Shown piece by piece: positions 1 to 8,714 of a DNA stretch of 64,000 bases (position 1 is the stretch's first letter; each line of letters opens with the position of its first letter). The stretch is from Pseudomonas sp. GCEP-101 (GTDB lineage: Bacteria > Pseudomonadota > Gammaproteobacteria > Pseudomonadales > Pseudomonadaceae), in NCBI RefSeq assembly GCF_025133575.1, contig NZ_CP104011.1, positions 4,534,965 through 4,598,964 of the forward strand. The letters run 5' to 3'. Under the pieces are notes generated by a model. It was given only the letters and a program-made list of their open reading frames with translations, did not search any database and was not told where the DNA came from. The position numbers and the translations under genes were made by a program.

Positions 1-533
1 ATCGGCACGGCGCCTACGCGCCGGGCAATCTGGATGGCCGCCAGGCCAACGCTGCTGGAGGCGGCGGTGATCACCACGAAGTCGCCGGCGTGCAACGCGG
101 CGACCTGCACCAGCGCACCGTAGGCGGTGAGGTACTGCATCCAGGTGGCGGCGGCGTCGCTCCAGGCCTGGCCGGGTGGGTTCTTCACCAGCCGCGCTTG
201 CGGCACCACCAGATGCTCGGCGTGGGTGGGCTGTTCCTGCATCGATGTGGGCGGCAGCACGCTCACCGCATCCCCTTCGGCAAAGTCCCTGACGTTACTG
301 CCCACCGCCTCGACGATGCCGGTGGCCTCCAGGCCAAGGCCGGAGGGCAGGCGCGGGGTCTCGATGTATTGGTCGGTGCGCAGCAGCACCTCGGCACGGT
401 TCAGCCCCAGGGCCTTGACCCGGATGCTCACCTCGTCCGGGCCGGGCTGGCGAACCGCCAGGGGTTCGATGCGCAGCACGTCCGGCCCGCCGATCTGGTG
501 AAAGCGAACAGCCCGTGCGGTGACATTTTCCAT
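1..533 (-). CDS. Zinc-type alcohol dehydrogenase / quinone oxidoreductase family protein (C-terminus outside window)
   Basis: I translated this minus-strand frame directly; it runs off the left edge, so only about 177 N-terminal residues are visible. It opens MENVTARAVRFHQIGGPDVL, the usual start of NADPH:quinone reductase / zeta-crystallin-like MDR proteins. It continues with a GroES-like fold (LGLNRAEVLLR, GLEATGIVEAVG) and the start of the Rossmann domain (HAGDFVVITAASSSVGLAAI). The nucleotide-binding glycines are replaced by an SSSVGLA version, common in zinc-independent MDR enzymes. Substrate cannot be deduced. The gene is divergent from the LysR gene at 640, which probably regulates it. 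The start ATG at 533 is preceded by an AGGAGCT-like ribosome site. Confidence 0.85.
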   Translation of the reverse strand, partial: MENVTARAVRFHQIGGPDVLRIEPLAVRQPGPDEVSIRVKALGLNRAEVLLRTDQYIETPRLPSGLGLEATGIVEAVGSNVRDFAEGDAVSVLPPTSMQEQPTHAEHLVVPQARLVKNPPGQAWSDAAATWMQYLTAYGALVQVAALHAGDFVVITAASSSVGLAAIQIARRVGAVP

Positions 534-543
534 CTAGAAGCTC

Positions 544-610
544 CTATACGAAATTAATGTGATGTAAATGCACTATCCGATATGGGATTAAGCGGATAAA
601 TGGCGTATAG
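544..610. promoter_or_regulatory. Divergent promoter region with inverted repeats, probable LysR-type operator
   Basis: The 106-bp gap between the divergent dehydrogenase and LysR genes is AT-rich compared with its surroundings. It holds two nested inverted repeats: CTATACG (544-550) with CGTATAG (604-610), and TATCCG (574-579) with CGGATA (593-598). LysR proteins normally bind interrupted dyads in such gaps; assignment to the adjacent regulator is inference. Confidence 0.5.
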
Positions 611-639
611 AAGCGCTTAGTCGAAATCAGGAGTTACGA

Positions 640-1554
640 ATGGATCGCCTCACCAGCATGGCGGTGTTCGTTCGCGCGGTGGACCTCGGGTCCTTCGCGG
701 CCGCCGCCGATGCCCTGGAAATGTCCGCGCCCATGGTGGGCAAGCACGTGCGCTTTCTCGAAGAGCGCCTGGGCGTCCGGCTGCTGCAGCGCAGCACTCG
801 GCGGCAGAGCCTGACCGAGGCCGGGCGGATCTACTACGAGCGCTGCCGCGCGTTGCTGGCCGATGCCGAGGCGGCGGATGTTCTCGCCGCCGGCGAGGTG
901 GCGGAGCCGCGTGGACGGCTGCGGGTGGCCATGCCGGTGCATTTCGGCCGACGCTGTGTGGCGCCGGTCCTGCTGGAGTTGGCGCAGCGTTATCCGCACC
1001 TGGAACTGGACCTGCGCTTCAGCGACCGGCTGACCGACCTGGCGGAAGAGCAGATCGACCTGGCCATCCGTACCGGCGAGCCGGAGCCGCGGGCCGGGGT
1101 GATTGCGCGCCGTATCGGCCGGCAGCGCATGGTGGTGTGCGCCGCGCCGGCGTACCTGGCGAAGCACGGCAGGCCCGCCAGCATCGAGGAGCTGGCAGAG
1201 CACCAGTTGCTGGTCTATCACCGTTCCGGGCGGATCAACCCGTGGCTGTTTCCCCGCGAAGGGCAGTCGCCGGTGGAGTTCGCGCCGAACGCGCGGCTGC
1301 GTTTCGACGACCTGGCGGCCATCGCCGATGCGACGGTGCGCGGCATGGGGCTGGCCTGGCAGCCGTACTGGCTGGTGGGCGACGCCATCCTGGCGGGCGA
1401 GCTGGAAGAACTGCTGCCGCAGCAGCCAGGCTTCCTCTATGGCGTCTACGCCACCTGGCTGCAGACCACCCAGTTGCCGCGCAAGGTCCGGCTGGCCATC
1501 GATGCGCTGGTGGAGGTGATCCCCGGCCTGGTGATGCCGGGGCTGGCGGAGTAG
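640..1554 (+). CDS. LysR-family transcriptional regulator
   Basis: 304 aa, the normal LysR length. An N-terminal winged helix-turn-helix (residues about 3-60; MAVFVRAVDLGSFAAAADAL, then SAPMVGKHVRFLEERLGVRL) is followed by a periplasmic-binding-protein-like effector domain (about 90-295). The AAADALEMSAPMVGKHV stretch matches the CrgA/AaeR-like branch (MDRLTSMAVFV opening). The start at 640 has an AGGAG site seven bases upstream. It is divergent from the MDR dehydrogenase at 1-533 and probably controls it, and itself, from the dyads at 544-610. The ligand is unknown. Confidence 0.92.
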   Translation: MDRLTSMAVFVRAVDLGSFAAAADALEMSAPMVGKHVRFLEERLGVRLLQRSTRRQSLTEAGRIYYERCRALLADAEAADVLAAGEVAEPRGRLRVAMPVHFGRRCVAPVLLELAQRYPHLELDLRFSDRLTDLAEEQIDLAIRTGEPEPRAGVIARRIGRQRMVVCAAPAYLAKHGRPASIEELAEHQLLVYHRSGRINPWLFPREGQSPVEFAPNARLRFDDLAAIADATVRGMGLAWQPYWLVGDAILAGELEELLPQQPGFLYGVYATWLQTTQLPRKVRLAIDALVEVIPGLVMPGLAE

Positions 1555-1578
1555 TGGGGGCGAGGGCCCGCGGCGGCG

Positions 1579-2451
1579 TCAGTTCGCCGGGGTGAGGCGC
1601 AGCACACGGTCGCGGCCGCCTTCGGCGAGCAGGTAGCCGCCCTTGCCGTCGGCCACGATGGCCTGCGGCGCCTTGAGGAACGACAGGACGGTGCGCGGCT
1701 CGCCCGTGCCGTTCCACAGCAGCAGGCGCGCGCGATGGGTGGAGTCTTCGCTGATCCACAGGCCGCGCGCGTCGCACATCAGGAAGGTCGGCTGGTTCAG
1801 GCCGGAGAGCAGCACCGGGTCGCTGCCGTCCTCGCTGAACTGGTGCACCACGCCTTTCTTCTTCTCGGTGTAGAGCAGCTTGCCGTCGGTGCAGCGGGTG
1901 ACGGATTCGGTCTCCCGCAGCTTGTCGCGCAGCACCGTCAGCTCGCCGTCGCTCCAGCGGTAGCGCAGCAGCCGGCCATCCTCGCGGCGGTCCTCGATGG
2001 CGTAGAGGTTGGCGCCGTCATCCCACAGGCCCTGCACGGACTGGCCCATGAACAGGTCGGTGACCTTGCCGTCCTTGAGCAACTGCACTGGCCGGCCCTC
2101 GGACTCCTGGCTGAACACCCAGCCGCCCTGGGCCGCGATCATGCCGTCGGGTTTGGTCAGTCCGTCCACCATGATACGCCGCTGGCCATCGGCGGCGATG
2201 CGCAGGATGTTGCCCTTGTCCTTTTTCAATTCCTGGCTGACCAGCAGGCCACCGTCGGCCAGGGGCACCAGCGACGCGGCCTTTTCCACGTTCTTGTGCA
2301 GGACCTCGACGGACCAGCCATCGGCCGCCTGCACCGGGTAGAAGTCCTGCCAGGCGAAGAAGGCCAGCGCGGCGGCGATGACCAGGCTGGTGCCGGTCAG
2401 GGCAAAGCGGAACAGCGGACTACGGGGCGTGCGCGAAGAAGTCTGGGGCAT
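1579..2451 (-). CDS. SMP-30/gluconolactonase-like beta-propeller protein, membrane-anchored
   Basis: 290 aa from the chosen start. The N-terminus (residues about 12-35, FRFALTGTSLVIAAALAFFA) is one membrane segment that would act as a signal anchor. The rest is made of repeated blade-like stretches (PLADGGLLVSQE, GLTKPDGMIAAQGGWVFSQE, GLNQPTFLMCDARGLWISED, KAPQAIVADGKGGYLLAEG) typical of SMP-30/NHL six-bladed propellers. No catalytic function can be assigned. The frame stays open upstream to 2634, but the extra residues look non-coding and the anchor fits best directly after Met at 2451; the ribosome site there is weak. It is followed on the other strand by the LysR gene. Confidence 0.75.
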   Translation of the reverse strand: MPQTSSRTPRSPLFRFALTGTSLVIAAALAFFAWQDFYPVQAADGWSVEVLHKNVEKAASLVPLADGGLLVSQELKKDKGNILRIAADGQRRIMVDGLTKPDGMIAAQGGWVFSQESEGRPVQLLKDGKVTDLFMGQSVQGLWDDGANLYAIEDRREDGRLLRYRWSDGELTVLRDKLRETESVTRCTDGKLLYTEKKKGVVHQFSEDGSDPVLLSGLNQPTFLMCDARGLWISEDSTHRARLLLWNGTGEPRTVLSFLKAPQAIVADGKGGYLLAEGGRDRVLRLTPAN

Positions 2452-2769
2452 GTCGGCTGCCAAAAATGAAAGTGGGCGACGCTGGGGCGATCCCTGTTGA
2501 GGCGTGCCTTCCTGGCATCCAGCGCGGCCGAGCATGGTAACCAGACAGTTCATCGGTGGGCTAGGGCAAAGCGCCGTGACGGTCATCACGTGCGGCGAGA
2601 CCGAAACGAGGGCAGACCGTCGTATAGCCGACACTATTGGGACGATTGTGCAGCGAATCCGCTGGTATCGGCGTCAGAAAGAGCGGCTGTTTGACGCGTT
2701 TGTACGTATTTGGTGCTGATGCGGGTGAACTGGGAAGACGCGCTGATGGCCAATGGCCTACAATTGCGC

Positions 2770-2836
2770 CGTCCTTTGCTGAGGACAATCCAGACGGCTG
2801 TTGCGGACAGGAAGTCCGTAACAGCCGTTTTCTTTT
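2770..2836 (+). ncRNA. Candidate small RNA ending in a strong intrinsic terminator
   Basis: No plus-strand gene lies upstream, yet a textbook terminator sits here on the plus strand: 15-bp arms 2794-2808 and 2814-2828 (one G-T pair), loop AGGAA, then a T-rich tract to 2836. A good -10 hexamer TACAAT lies at 2759-2764 and would start transcription near 2770. The product would be about 66 nt, with a first small hairpin (GTCCT 2771-2775 / AGGAC 2782-2786). The -35 is poor. Another reading is a terminator of an unseen longer transcript, or protection of the 3' end of the convergent EAL gene. The rest of the 2452-2844 gap shows nothing else. Confidence 0.4.
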
Positions 2837-2844
2837 GCGCCGCG

Positions 2845-4071
2845 CTATTGCGCCGGACGCAGGGCCTGCACGGCTTCGAGCTTTTGCAGGCGCAGCGGCG
2901 CGCCGCGCAGGAAATGGCCCACCTGGCTGGCGTCCATTGGCTTGCCGAACAGGAAGCCCTGGGCGCAATCGCACTCCAGTTGCTGCAATTGGCGCAATTG
3001 GGCGGCGTTCTCCACGCCTTCTGCGATCACCCGCAGCCCCAGGTCGCGGCCCAGCGCCAGGGCATTGCGCAGCACGACGAGGCGGCGCGGATCGCCGTTG
3101 TTCACGTCGGCGACCAGATGGCGGTCCAGCTTCAATTCGGTGAACGGCAGTTCCATCAGGCGTTGCAGGGTGGAGTGGCCGCAGCCGTAGTCGTCGATGG
3201 CCAGGCCGCAACCCAGCAGGCGCAGGCGCAGCACGTTCTCCAGGCTGAGCGGCGGGGCGTGCAGCGGCGAGGATTCGGTGAGTTCGAAGGTGATGCGCCG
3301 CGGGTCCATGTCCAGCGTGCGCAGGTTGCGCTCCACCGCGGCGGCAAAGTCGGTCTGGGCGACCTGCTCGGCCTCCAGGTTGAAAGACAGCTTCAGCTCG
3401 TTGTTGCCCTGATTGCGCAATGCCTCCACCGCCTGGCCCATCAGCTCGAACAGCATGGAGTCGAGCTTGCCGGCTCGGCGCATGGCCGCCAGGAAGTCGC
3501 CGGGCAGCAAGACCGCACCATCGTCCCCCTGCCAGCGCGCAAGTACCTCGAAGCCATACACCTGAGCGGTGGCGACATGCACCTTGGGTTGCAGGTACGC
3601 GCGCAGCTTGCCCCGTGTCGGCAGGCCGGCGGGCTCGCCGTCCTCGCCAGCGGCGGTTTCCGCCAGCGGCAGGCCAAGCTGCGCGCCGGCAGGCTGGAAA
3701 TCGCTGAGCAGCGCGCGCAGGCGCTCCAGGGTGGCGGCGTCGTTGCCCAGCCAGAACACCTTCATGCCTTGCAATTGCAGGAGGTGGGAGAGGGCGCTCC
3801 AGGTGCCCGGGGCCATCTCCCCGCTGACCACTACGCCGTCGGCCAGGCGCTCGCGGGCGACGGTCTGAAGGAACTCCAGGCGTGCCACCGGATCGATGCG
3901 CACGTCGCAGATCAGCAGGTGCACTCCGCCCTGGCTGCGCAGCCGGTCCAGAGCGTAGGCATTGCTGGAAACCTCCGAAAGAAAGCTGTAGCCCAGGTGA
4001 TGCAGCGCGGTGACAGCGGTCGAACGATGCAGGCCGGACGCCTGGAGCACGAGCGCGGAGAGCGGAGGCAT
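2845..4071 (-). CDS. RocR-like REC-EAL cyclic-di-GMP phosphodiesterase
   Basis: 408 aa from Met at 4071 (the frame is open to 4236, start uncertain). Residues 5-125 form a receiver-like domain with a candidate phospho-acceptor Asp56 (LLICDVR), but the usual acidic pair is missing (LVLQASG). Residues 150-400 form an EAL domain with signature FEVLARW instead of EAL, as in P. aeruginosa RocR. Metal and substrate residues appear complete: Glu175, Asn231, Glu266 (TES), Asp293-Asp294 (IDDYG), Lys314 (KLD), Glu351 (EGVEN) and Gln371 (CAQGF). It should hydrolyse c-di-GMP to pGpG in the cytoplasm. No histidine kinase is adjacent, so its input is unknown. Confidence 0.88.
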   Translation of the reverse strand: MPPLSALVLQASGLHRSTAVTALHHLGYSFLSEVSSNAYALDRLRSQGGVHLLICDVRIDPVARLEFLQTVARERLADGVVVSGEMAPGTWSALSHLLQLQGMKVFWLGNDAATLERLRALLSDFQPAGAQLGLPLAETAAGEDGEPAGLPTRGKLRAYLQPKVHVATAQVYGFEVLARWQGDDGAVLLPGDFLAAMRRAGKLDSMLFELMGQAVEALRNQGNNELKLSFNLEAEQVAQTDFAAAVERNLRTLDMDPRRITFELTESSPLHAPPLSLENVLRLRLLGCGLAIDDYGCGHSTLQRLMELPFTELKLDRHLVADVNNGDPRRLVVLRNALALGRDLGLRVIAEGVENAAQLRQLQQLECDCAQGFLFGKPMDASQVGHFLRGAPLRLQKLEAVQALRPAQ

Positions 4072-4346
4072 GGTTGGTTCTCTAGGAGGATTGGTCTGAC
4101 ACATTCTCGAAAACGCTGTCCTTCCTGTGATGAGGAGGATTCCAGTTCGTTTGTCAGATAAATCCGCCTCTTCAGCGCTGTGCCCACCCAACCGGTATCG
4201 CGACCCGTCAATAGCCTGGAGAGAAAGCTCGAACAAGTTCGAGGGTCGGACAGGTTCTCGTCTGCCTCAGGTCAGCTTCCTTCCGACAGCCCGGGATTAC
4301 AACGGAATCACCGACCCGCCAGGGCCATTTCGGAAGGAGTCGAATC

Positions 4347-5798
4347 ATGAAACATCTTCGTCACGTGGAAGGCGGGACGGGCGACGGAAAAGTCGGTCTG
4401 TTCGGCCTGACCTCACTGATCGTCGGCAGCGCCATCGGCTCCGGCATCTTCGCCTTGCCCGCCACGCTCACCGGCGGCGCAGGCGCGCTGGGTATCCTCT
4501 GCGGCTGGGCCATCGTGGCCTTCGGCATGCTCGCGCTGGTGTCGGTCTACCGTAACCTCACCCTGCGCCAGCCGGACATCGACGACGGCATCTACGGTTG
4601 GTCGAAGGCCGGCTTCGGGCATATCGGCGGCTTCATCGGCGCCTACGGCCATGGTGCCGGCGACGCCATCGGCAACGCCTCCTACCTGGTGGTGATCTTC
4701 AGTGCGCTGGGCGCCTTCGGGATCTTCTCCTGGTTCGGTGACGGCACCACCTGGCCCGCCATATTCGCCGCCTCGGCGCTGCTGTGGGTGATCAACGGGC
4801 TGGTGTTGCGCGGTGTGAAAACCAGCACCACGGTGAACAACATCGCCACCGTCGCCAAGGTGGTGCCCATCGTGCTGTTCCTGGGCCTTGCGCTCTACCA
4901 CTTCGACAGCCGCGTGTTCCTCACCGATTTCCGCGGCCAGAGCCATGGCACGTCGATCTTCGAGCAGAGCAAGACGGTGCTGCTGGCCGCCATGTGGACG
5001 CTGATCGGCCTGGAGTCCGGCACCATCTACGCCACCCGTGCGCGCAAACTCTCCGACGTGGCCAAGGCGTCGACCCTCGGGGCGATCATCGTCTCGCTGC
5101 TGCTGGTGGGCACCTCGGTGCTGGCGCTGGGCATCCTGCCGGCGGCGCAGATCACCCAGTTGCACCAGCCCTCCATGGCGGGGCTCATGGCTGCCATGGT
5201 CGGGCCCTGGGGCGGCATGCTGATCAACATCTGCCTGATCGTCTCGGTGGTCGGTGCGCTGATCGCCTGGGTCGCGCTGAGCGCCGAGGAAGTCATGCTC
5301 TCCGGCCGCGGCCACAGCTCCACCCGTTGGCTCGGCTGCCTCAACGCCAATGGCGCGCCGCGCAACGCTATGTGGCTGACCACCGGGATCGCCCAGGCGA
5401 TGATGCTGGTGGCCGGTTTCAGCCATGCCGGCTACCTCGCGCTGCTGTCGTTCTCCACCTCGCTGGCGCTGATCCCGTACCTGCTGTCGTCGATGTATTC
5501 CTTCCAGTGCGCCTGCAACGGGCGCGGCTATGAAGGCGCCAAGGCCCATGGCCGTTATCGCGAGATGGCGCTGTCGGCCTTCGCCGTGTGCTTCGTGCTG
5601 TTCATGCTCTACGGCGCCGGCCTGAAATACGTGCTGCTGGCCGCGGTGGTCTGGGCCGTTGGCCTGCCGCTGTTCATCCTGGGCAAACGCGAACAGCGGG
5701 CGAAACTCAGCGCCGTTGAATGGGGCGTGTGCCTGGTCGTGGTCGGCATGGCCCTGGCCGGGCTGCTCGGCCTGTGGACGGGGCACCTGGTCCTGTAA
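4347..5798 (+). CDS. APC-family basic amino acid/polyamine antiporter (ArcD-like)
   Basis: 483 aa integral membrane protein with about 12 hydrophobic segments. The N-terminal SLIVGSAIGSGIFALPA is the APC-superfamily substrate-binding signature (GSxxGxGIF). It is followed by the APA-subfamily features LVLRGVKTSTTVNNIATVAK and SAEEVMLSGRG. Members exchange arginine/ornithine, lysine/cadaverine or similar cationic pairs; the substrate here is not resolvable. No decarboxylase or deiminase gene is adjacent, so it stands alone. The start has a GGAAGGAG site at 4333-4340. A 12-bp terminator hairpin follows at 5816. Confidence 0.85.
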   Translation: MKHLRHVEGGTGDGKVGLFGLTSLIVGSAIGSGIFALPATLTGGAGALGILCGWAIVAFGMLALVSVYRNLTLRQPDIDDGIYGWSKAGFGHIGGFIGAYGHGAGDAIGNASYLVVIFSALGAFGIFSWFGDGTTWPAIFAASALLWVINGLVLRGVKTSTTVNNIATVAKVVPIVLFLGLALYHFDSRVFLTDFRGQSHGTSIFEQSKTVLLAAMWTLIGLESGTIYATRARKLSDVAKASTLGAIIVSLLLVGTSVLALGILPAAQITQLHQPSMAGLMAAMVGPWGGMLINICLIVSVVGALIAWVALSAEEVMLSGRGHSSTRWLGCLNANGAPRNAMWLTTGIAQAMMLVAGFSHAGYLALLSFSTSLALIPYLLSSMYSFQCACNGRGYEGAKAHGRYREMALSAFAVCFVLFMLYGAGLKYVLLAAVVWAVGLPLFILGKREQRAKLSAVEWGVCLVVVGMALAGLLGLWTGHLVL

Positions 5799-5815
5799 TC
5801 GGGACGCTCTGCCCA

Positions 5816-5853
5816 CGCCGCCCGCCGAACCCGGCGGGCGGCGTCGTTCTTTT
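5816..5853 (+). terminator. Intrinsic terminator of the APC transporter gene
   Basis: Perfect 12-bp stem CGCCGCCCGCCG / CGGCGGGCGGCG with loop AACC, followed by a T-rich tail (TCGTTCTTTT). Confidence 0.9.
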
Positions 5854-6051
5854 GTGCGAATATTTTTCTGCTTCCTCGCTTGATGTCCCGCGCGCCCGCC
5901 CGCTCTGGCCTGCGGGTTCTCCACGGCGCACGCCGGTGAAACCCAAGGTCGATCCCTGTTGTCCCACGTGTTAGGGTCCTCGGGCTCCCTTTCACGTCCG
6001 CAGTGGCTTCCCACGGCGCTGCGGCACGCCCTGAACATGGAGAAATGGCTC

Positions 6052-6864
6052 ATGTCACGTCCCACATCACGGGGGCCTGTCGACACCGCCATGGTCCCGC
6101 AAAGCGAGGCCTCAGCCACGGCGCTGCTGAACCTCTGGCTCAGCCGACCTCAGCAGACCGCCCTGTTCCTGGATGTCGACGGAACCCTTCTGGACATCGC
6201 CGACTCGCCGGATGCGGTCGTCGTACCGCCCGGCTTGCTCGACGCGCTCGCCCAGTTGCAGCGCAGTCTCGACGGTGCCCTGGCCCTGATCAGCGGCCGC
6301 CCGGTCGAGGAACTCGACCGGCTCCTGCAACCCGTGCGTCTCGCCGCCAGCGGCGGCCACGGCGCCCACTGGCGCGAGCGCGGCGACAGCCCGCTGCGCT
6401 GCACCACCCCCGATCTGCCCGCCAACCTGCGGCTGCAGTTGAACGCGCTGGCGCAGCGGCATGTCGGCATCCAGATCGAGGACAAAGGCACCAGCGTGGC
6501 GCTTCACTACCGCGCCGCCCCCGACCTGGCCACCGCGCTGCGCGAGGCCGTGCAAACCCTGCTGCACGCGCCGGAAGGCACCGGGTTGCGCTTGCTCAAC
6601 GGCAAGCAGGTCTACGAAGTCGTTTCCGAAGGCGTCGACAAGGCGCAGGCGATCCAGCGGCTGCTGGGCACGCCGGCTTTTGCCGGGCGCCTGCCGCTGT
6701 ACATCGGCGACGACGTCACCGACGAGCCCGCCATCGCGCTGATGCCCACCCTGGGCGGCCTGGGCCTGTCGGTCGGGCGCGCCTTGCCCGGCGCCAGCGC
6801 GGTGTTCAGCGACGCGGAGCAGGTCCGAGACGCATTGATGCAAGCAGGAGGAATTCACCGATGA
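6052..6864 (+). CDS. otsB: Trehalose-6-phosphate phosphatase OtsB
   Basis: 270 aa. A HAD-superfamily hydrolase with motif I FLDVDGTLLDIA (nucleophile Asp near residue 40), motif II-like LALISGRPVEELDRLL and motif IV YIGDDVTDEPAIALM, the trehalose-phosphatase pattern. It dephosphorylates the trehalose 6-phosphate made by OtsA. I chose the ATG at 6052 because GGAGA lies at the right distance; ATG 6037 is the alternative. The stop overlaps the next start (ATGA at 6861), so it is translationally coupled to the damaged GH15 gene and then otsA. Trehalose synthesis usually serves osmotic and stationary-phase protection. Confidence 0.93.
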   Translation: MSRPTSRGPVDTAMVPQSEASATALLNLWLSRPQQTALFLDVDGTLLDIADSPDAVVVPPGLLDALAQLQRSLDGALALISGRPVEELDRLLQPVRLAASGGHGAHWRERGDSPLRCTTPDLPANLRLQLNALAQRHVGIQIEDKGTSVALHYRAAPDLATALREAVQTLLHAPEGTGLRLLNGKQVYEVVSEGVDKAQAIQRLLGTPAFAGRLPLYIGDDVTDEPAIALMPTLGGLGLSVGRALPGASAVFSDAEQVRDALMQAGGIHR

Positions 6865-7306
6865 CGAACCGGCACGACGGTGCGTTGGAACTGGGCCTGA
6901 TCGGCAACTGCCGGGTGGCCGCCCTGGTCAACCCGCAGGCGCGCCTGGTGTGGTGGCGCTACCCGAACTTCGACAGCGATCCGGTATTTTCCCGGTTGCT
7001 GGCCGGCGACGACGAGAAGGGTTTTGCCGACCTGGTGCTGGAGAACCAGGTCAGCAGCGCCTCCGAGTACCAGCGCAACACCGCGATCATCACCACCGTG
7101 TTGCGCGACGACAACGGCGGCGCGGTGCGCATCACCGACTTCGCTCCGCGCGCATCCGCTACGGTCTGCTGTCCGAGGACCTGCATCCGCACACCGGGGA
7201 GCTGTGGGGGAACATCCCGCAGACCTACTCCATGACCGGGCTGATCAACTCCGCCATGCGCCTGTCCATCGGCTGGGAGGACGGTCCATGCCGCGCCTCG
7301 TGGTGA
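6861..7306 (+). pseudogene. GH15 glucoamylase/trehalase-like gene with a large internal deletion and frameshift
   Basis: The first 95 codons give the N-terminus of GH15 proteins (LELGLIGNCRVAALVNPQA, RLVWWRYPNFDSDPVFSRLL, ITDFAPR). At about 7146 the frame changes. The next 50 codons in another frame (GLLSEDLHPHTGELWGNIPQ, TYSMTGLINSAMRLS) are the C-terminal end of the same family. GH15 proteins are normally around 600 aa, so about 430-450 residues including the whole catalytic (alpha/alpha)6 barrel are gone. The original frame stops at 7235. Start and Shine-Dalgarno (AGGAGGAATT) are intact and overlap the otsB stop; the remnant overlaps the otsA start. An assembly error is possible but would have to remove about 1.3 kb. 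Confidence 0.85.
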
Positions 7307-8697
7307 TTTCCAACCGGGTCGCGATCCCCGACGAGAACGGCCCGGCCCCCGGCGGCCTTGCCGTGGCCGTGGAGGCGGCGATGCGCCACCGCGAAGGCAT
7401 CTGGTTCGGCTGGAGCGGCGAGAAGGCCGAGGAGCCGGGGCCGCCGACGGTGGTCCAGCGCGATAACCTGCAGTACATCCTCACCGACCTGCACCCGCAG
7501 GACTTCGAAGAGTACTACAACGGCTTCGCCAACCGCGTACTCTGGCCGATCCTGCATTACCGGGTGGACCTGGCCGAGTGCAACGAGGCCGAGTTCGGCG
7601 GGTACCAGCGGGTCAACGAGTTCTTCGCCGAGCGCCTGAGCCCGCTGCTGGAGGAGGACGACGTCCTCTGGGTCCACGATTACCACCTGATTCCCCTGGC
7701 ATCCGCGCTCAGGCAGCGTGGGCACGGCAACCGCATCGGCTTCTTCCTGCACATCCCGATGCCGCCGGCCGACCTCATTACCGCGCTGCCGCACCATGAC
7801 GAACTGATCCGCGCGTTGACCCAATACAACCTGATCGGCTTCCAGACCGAGAACGACGCCAGCAACTTCGCGCGCTACCTGACCCGCGTGGTGGGCGCGG
7901 CGACGCCCGATGGCCGGCGCTATCACCTGGAAGACCAGCAATTTCGCGTCGGTGTGTTCCCGGTGGGGGTGGATGCCGCCGGGTTCCGCCGGCTCGCCGA
8001 AGAGGCGGCGCAGAGCCAGGCCGCCCAGGACCTGCGCGAGAGCCTCGGCGGCCGGGCGCTGATGGTGGGGGTGGACCGCCTGGATTACTCCAAGGGCATC
8101 GTCAATCGGCTGGACGGCTACGAGCGCTTCCTGGAGCGCAACCCGGGCTGGCACAACCGCGTCACCTGCCTGCAGATTTCACCGGGCAGCCGCCAGGATA
8201 TTCCGGAGTACGTCGACATCGATGCGGCCGTCAGCGCGCGGGTAGGGCATATCAACGGGCGTTTCGGCGCGGTGTCCTGGGTGCCGCTGCGCTACGTGGC
8301 GCGCAATCACCACCGTGCCGACATCGCCATGGTCATGCGCCACGCACGGATTGGCCTGGTGACGCCGCTGCGCGATGGCATGAACCTGGTTGCCAAGGAG
8401 TTCGTCGCCGCCCAGGACCCGGACGACCCCGGCGTGCTCATCCTTTCCCAGTTCGCGGGTGCCGCCGCCGAGTTGGGCGGCGCGCTGATCGTCAATCCTC
8501 ATGACCGCGACGCCCTGGCCGACGCCATGCACCAGGCCCTGCGCATGCCGCTCAAGGAGCGCCAGGCCCGCTACCGCGACATGTATGCGGTGCTGGAGGC
8601 CAACGATATCCGTTTCTGGGGGCCGAGCTTCATCGACGCGCTGACCCGGCCGGGCAGGGCGCTGAACTGGTTGTCGAATCATTACCTGGGCCATTGA
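7288..8697 (+). CDS. otsA: Trehalose-6-phosphate synthase OtsA
   Basis: 469 aa, typical length. A GT20 retaining glycosyltransferase that joins UDP-glucose to glucose 6-phosphate. Visible family motifs: RLVVISNRVA at the N-terminus, GGLAVAVEAA (UDP-glucose loop), WPILHYR, VLWVHDYHLIPLA, FFLHIPMPP, VGVDRLDYSKGI with the phosphate-binding Arg/Lys, and PLRDGMNLVAKEFVAAQ near the C-terminus. The start at 7288 lies inside the end of the GH15 remnant; longer in-frame upstream sequence is part of that remnant. Third gene of the otsB-(GH15)-otsA operon. Confidence 0.95.
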   Translation: MPRLVVISNRVAIPDENGPAPGGLAVAVEAAMRHREGIWFGWSGEKAEEPGPPTVVQRDNLQYILTDLHPQDFEEYYNGFANRVLWPILHYRVDLAECNEAEFGGYQRVNEFFAERLSPLLEEDDVLWVHDYHLIPLASALRQRGHGNRIGFFLHIPMPPADLITALPHHDELIRALTQYNLIGFQTENDASNFARYLTRVVGAATPDGRRYHLEDQQFRVGVFPVGVDAAGFRRLAEEAAQSQAAQDLRESLGGRALMVGVDRLDYSKGIVNRLDGYERFLERNPGWHNRVTCLQISPGSRQDIPEYVDIDAAVSARVGHINGRFGAVSWVPLRYVARNHHRADIAMVMRHARIGLVTPLRDGMNLVAKEFVAAQDPDDPGVLILSQFAGAAAELGGALIVNPHDRDALADAMHQALRMPLKERQARYRDMYAVLEANDIRFWGPSFIDALTRPGRALNWLSNHYLGH

Positions 8698-8714
8698 GCG
8701 CGCGGTTGACACTG

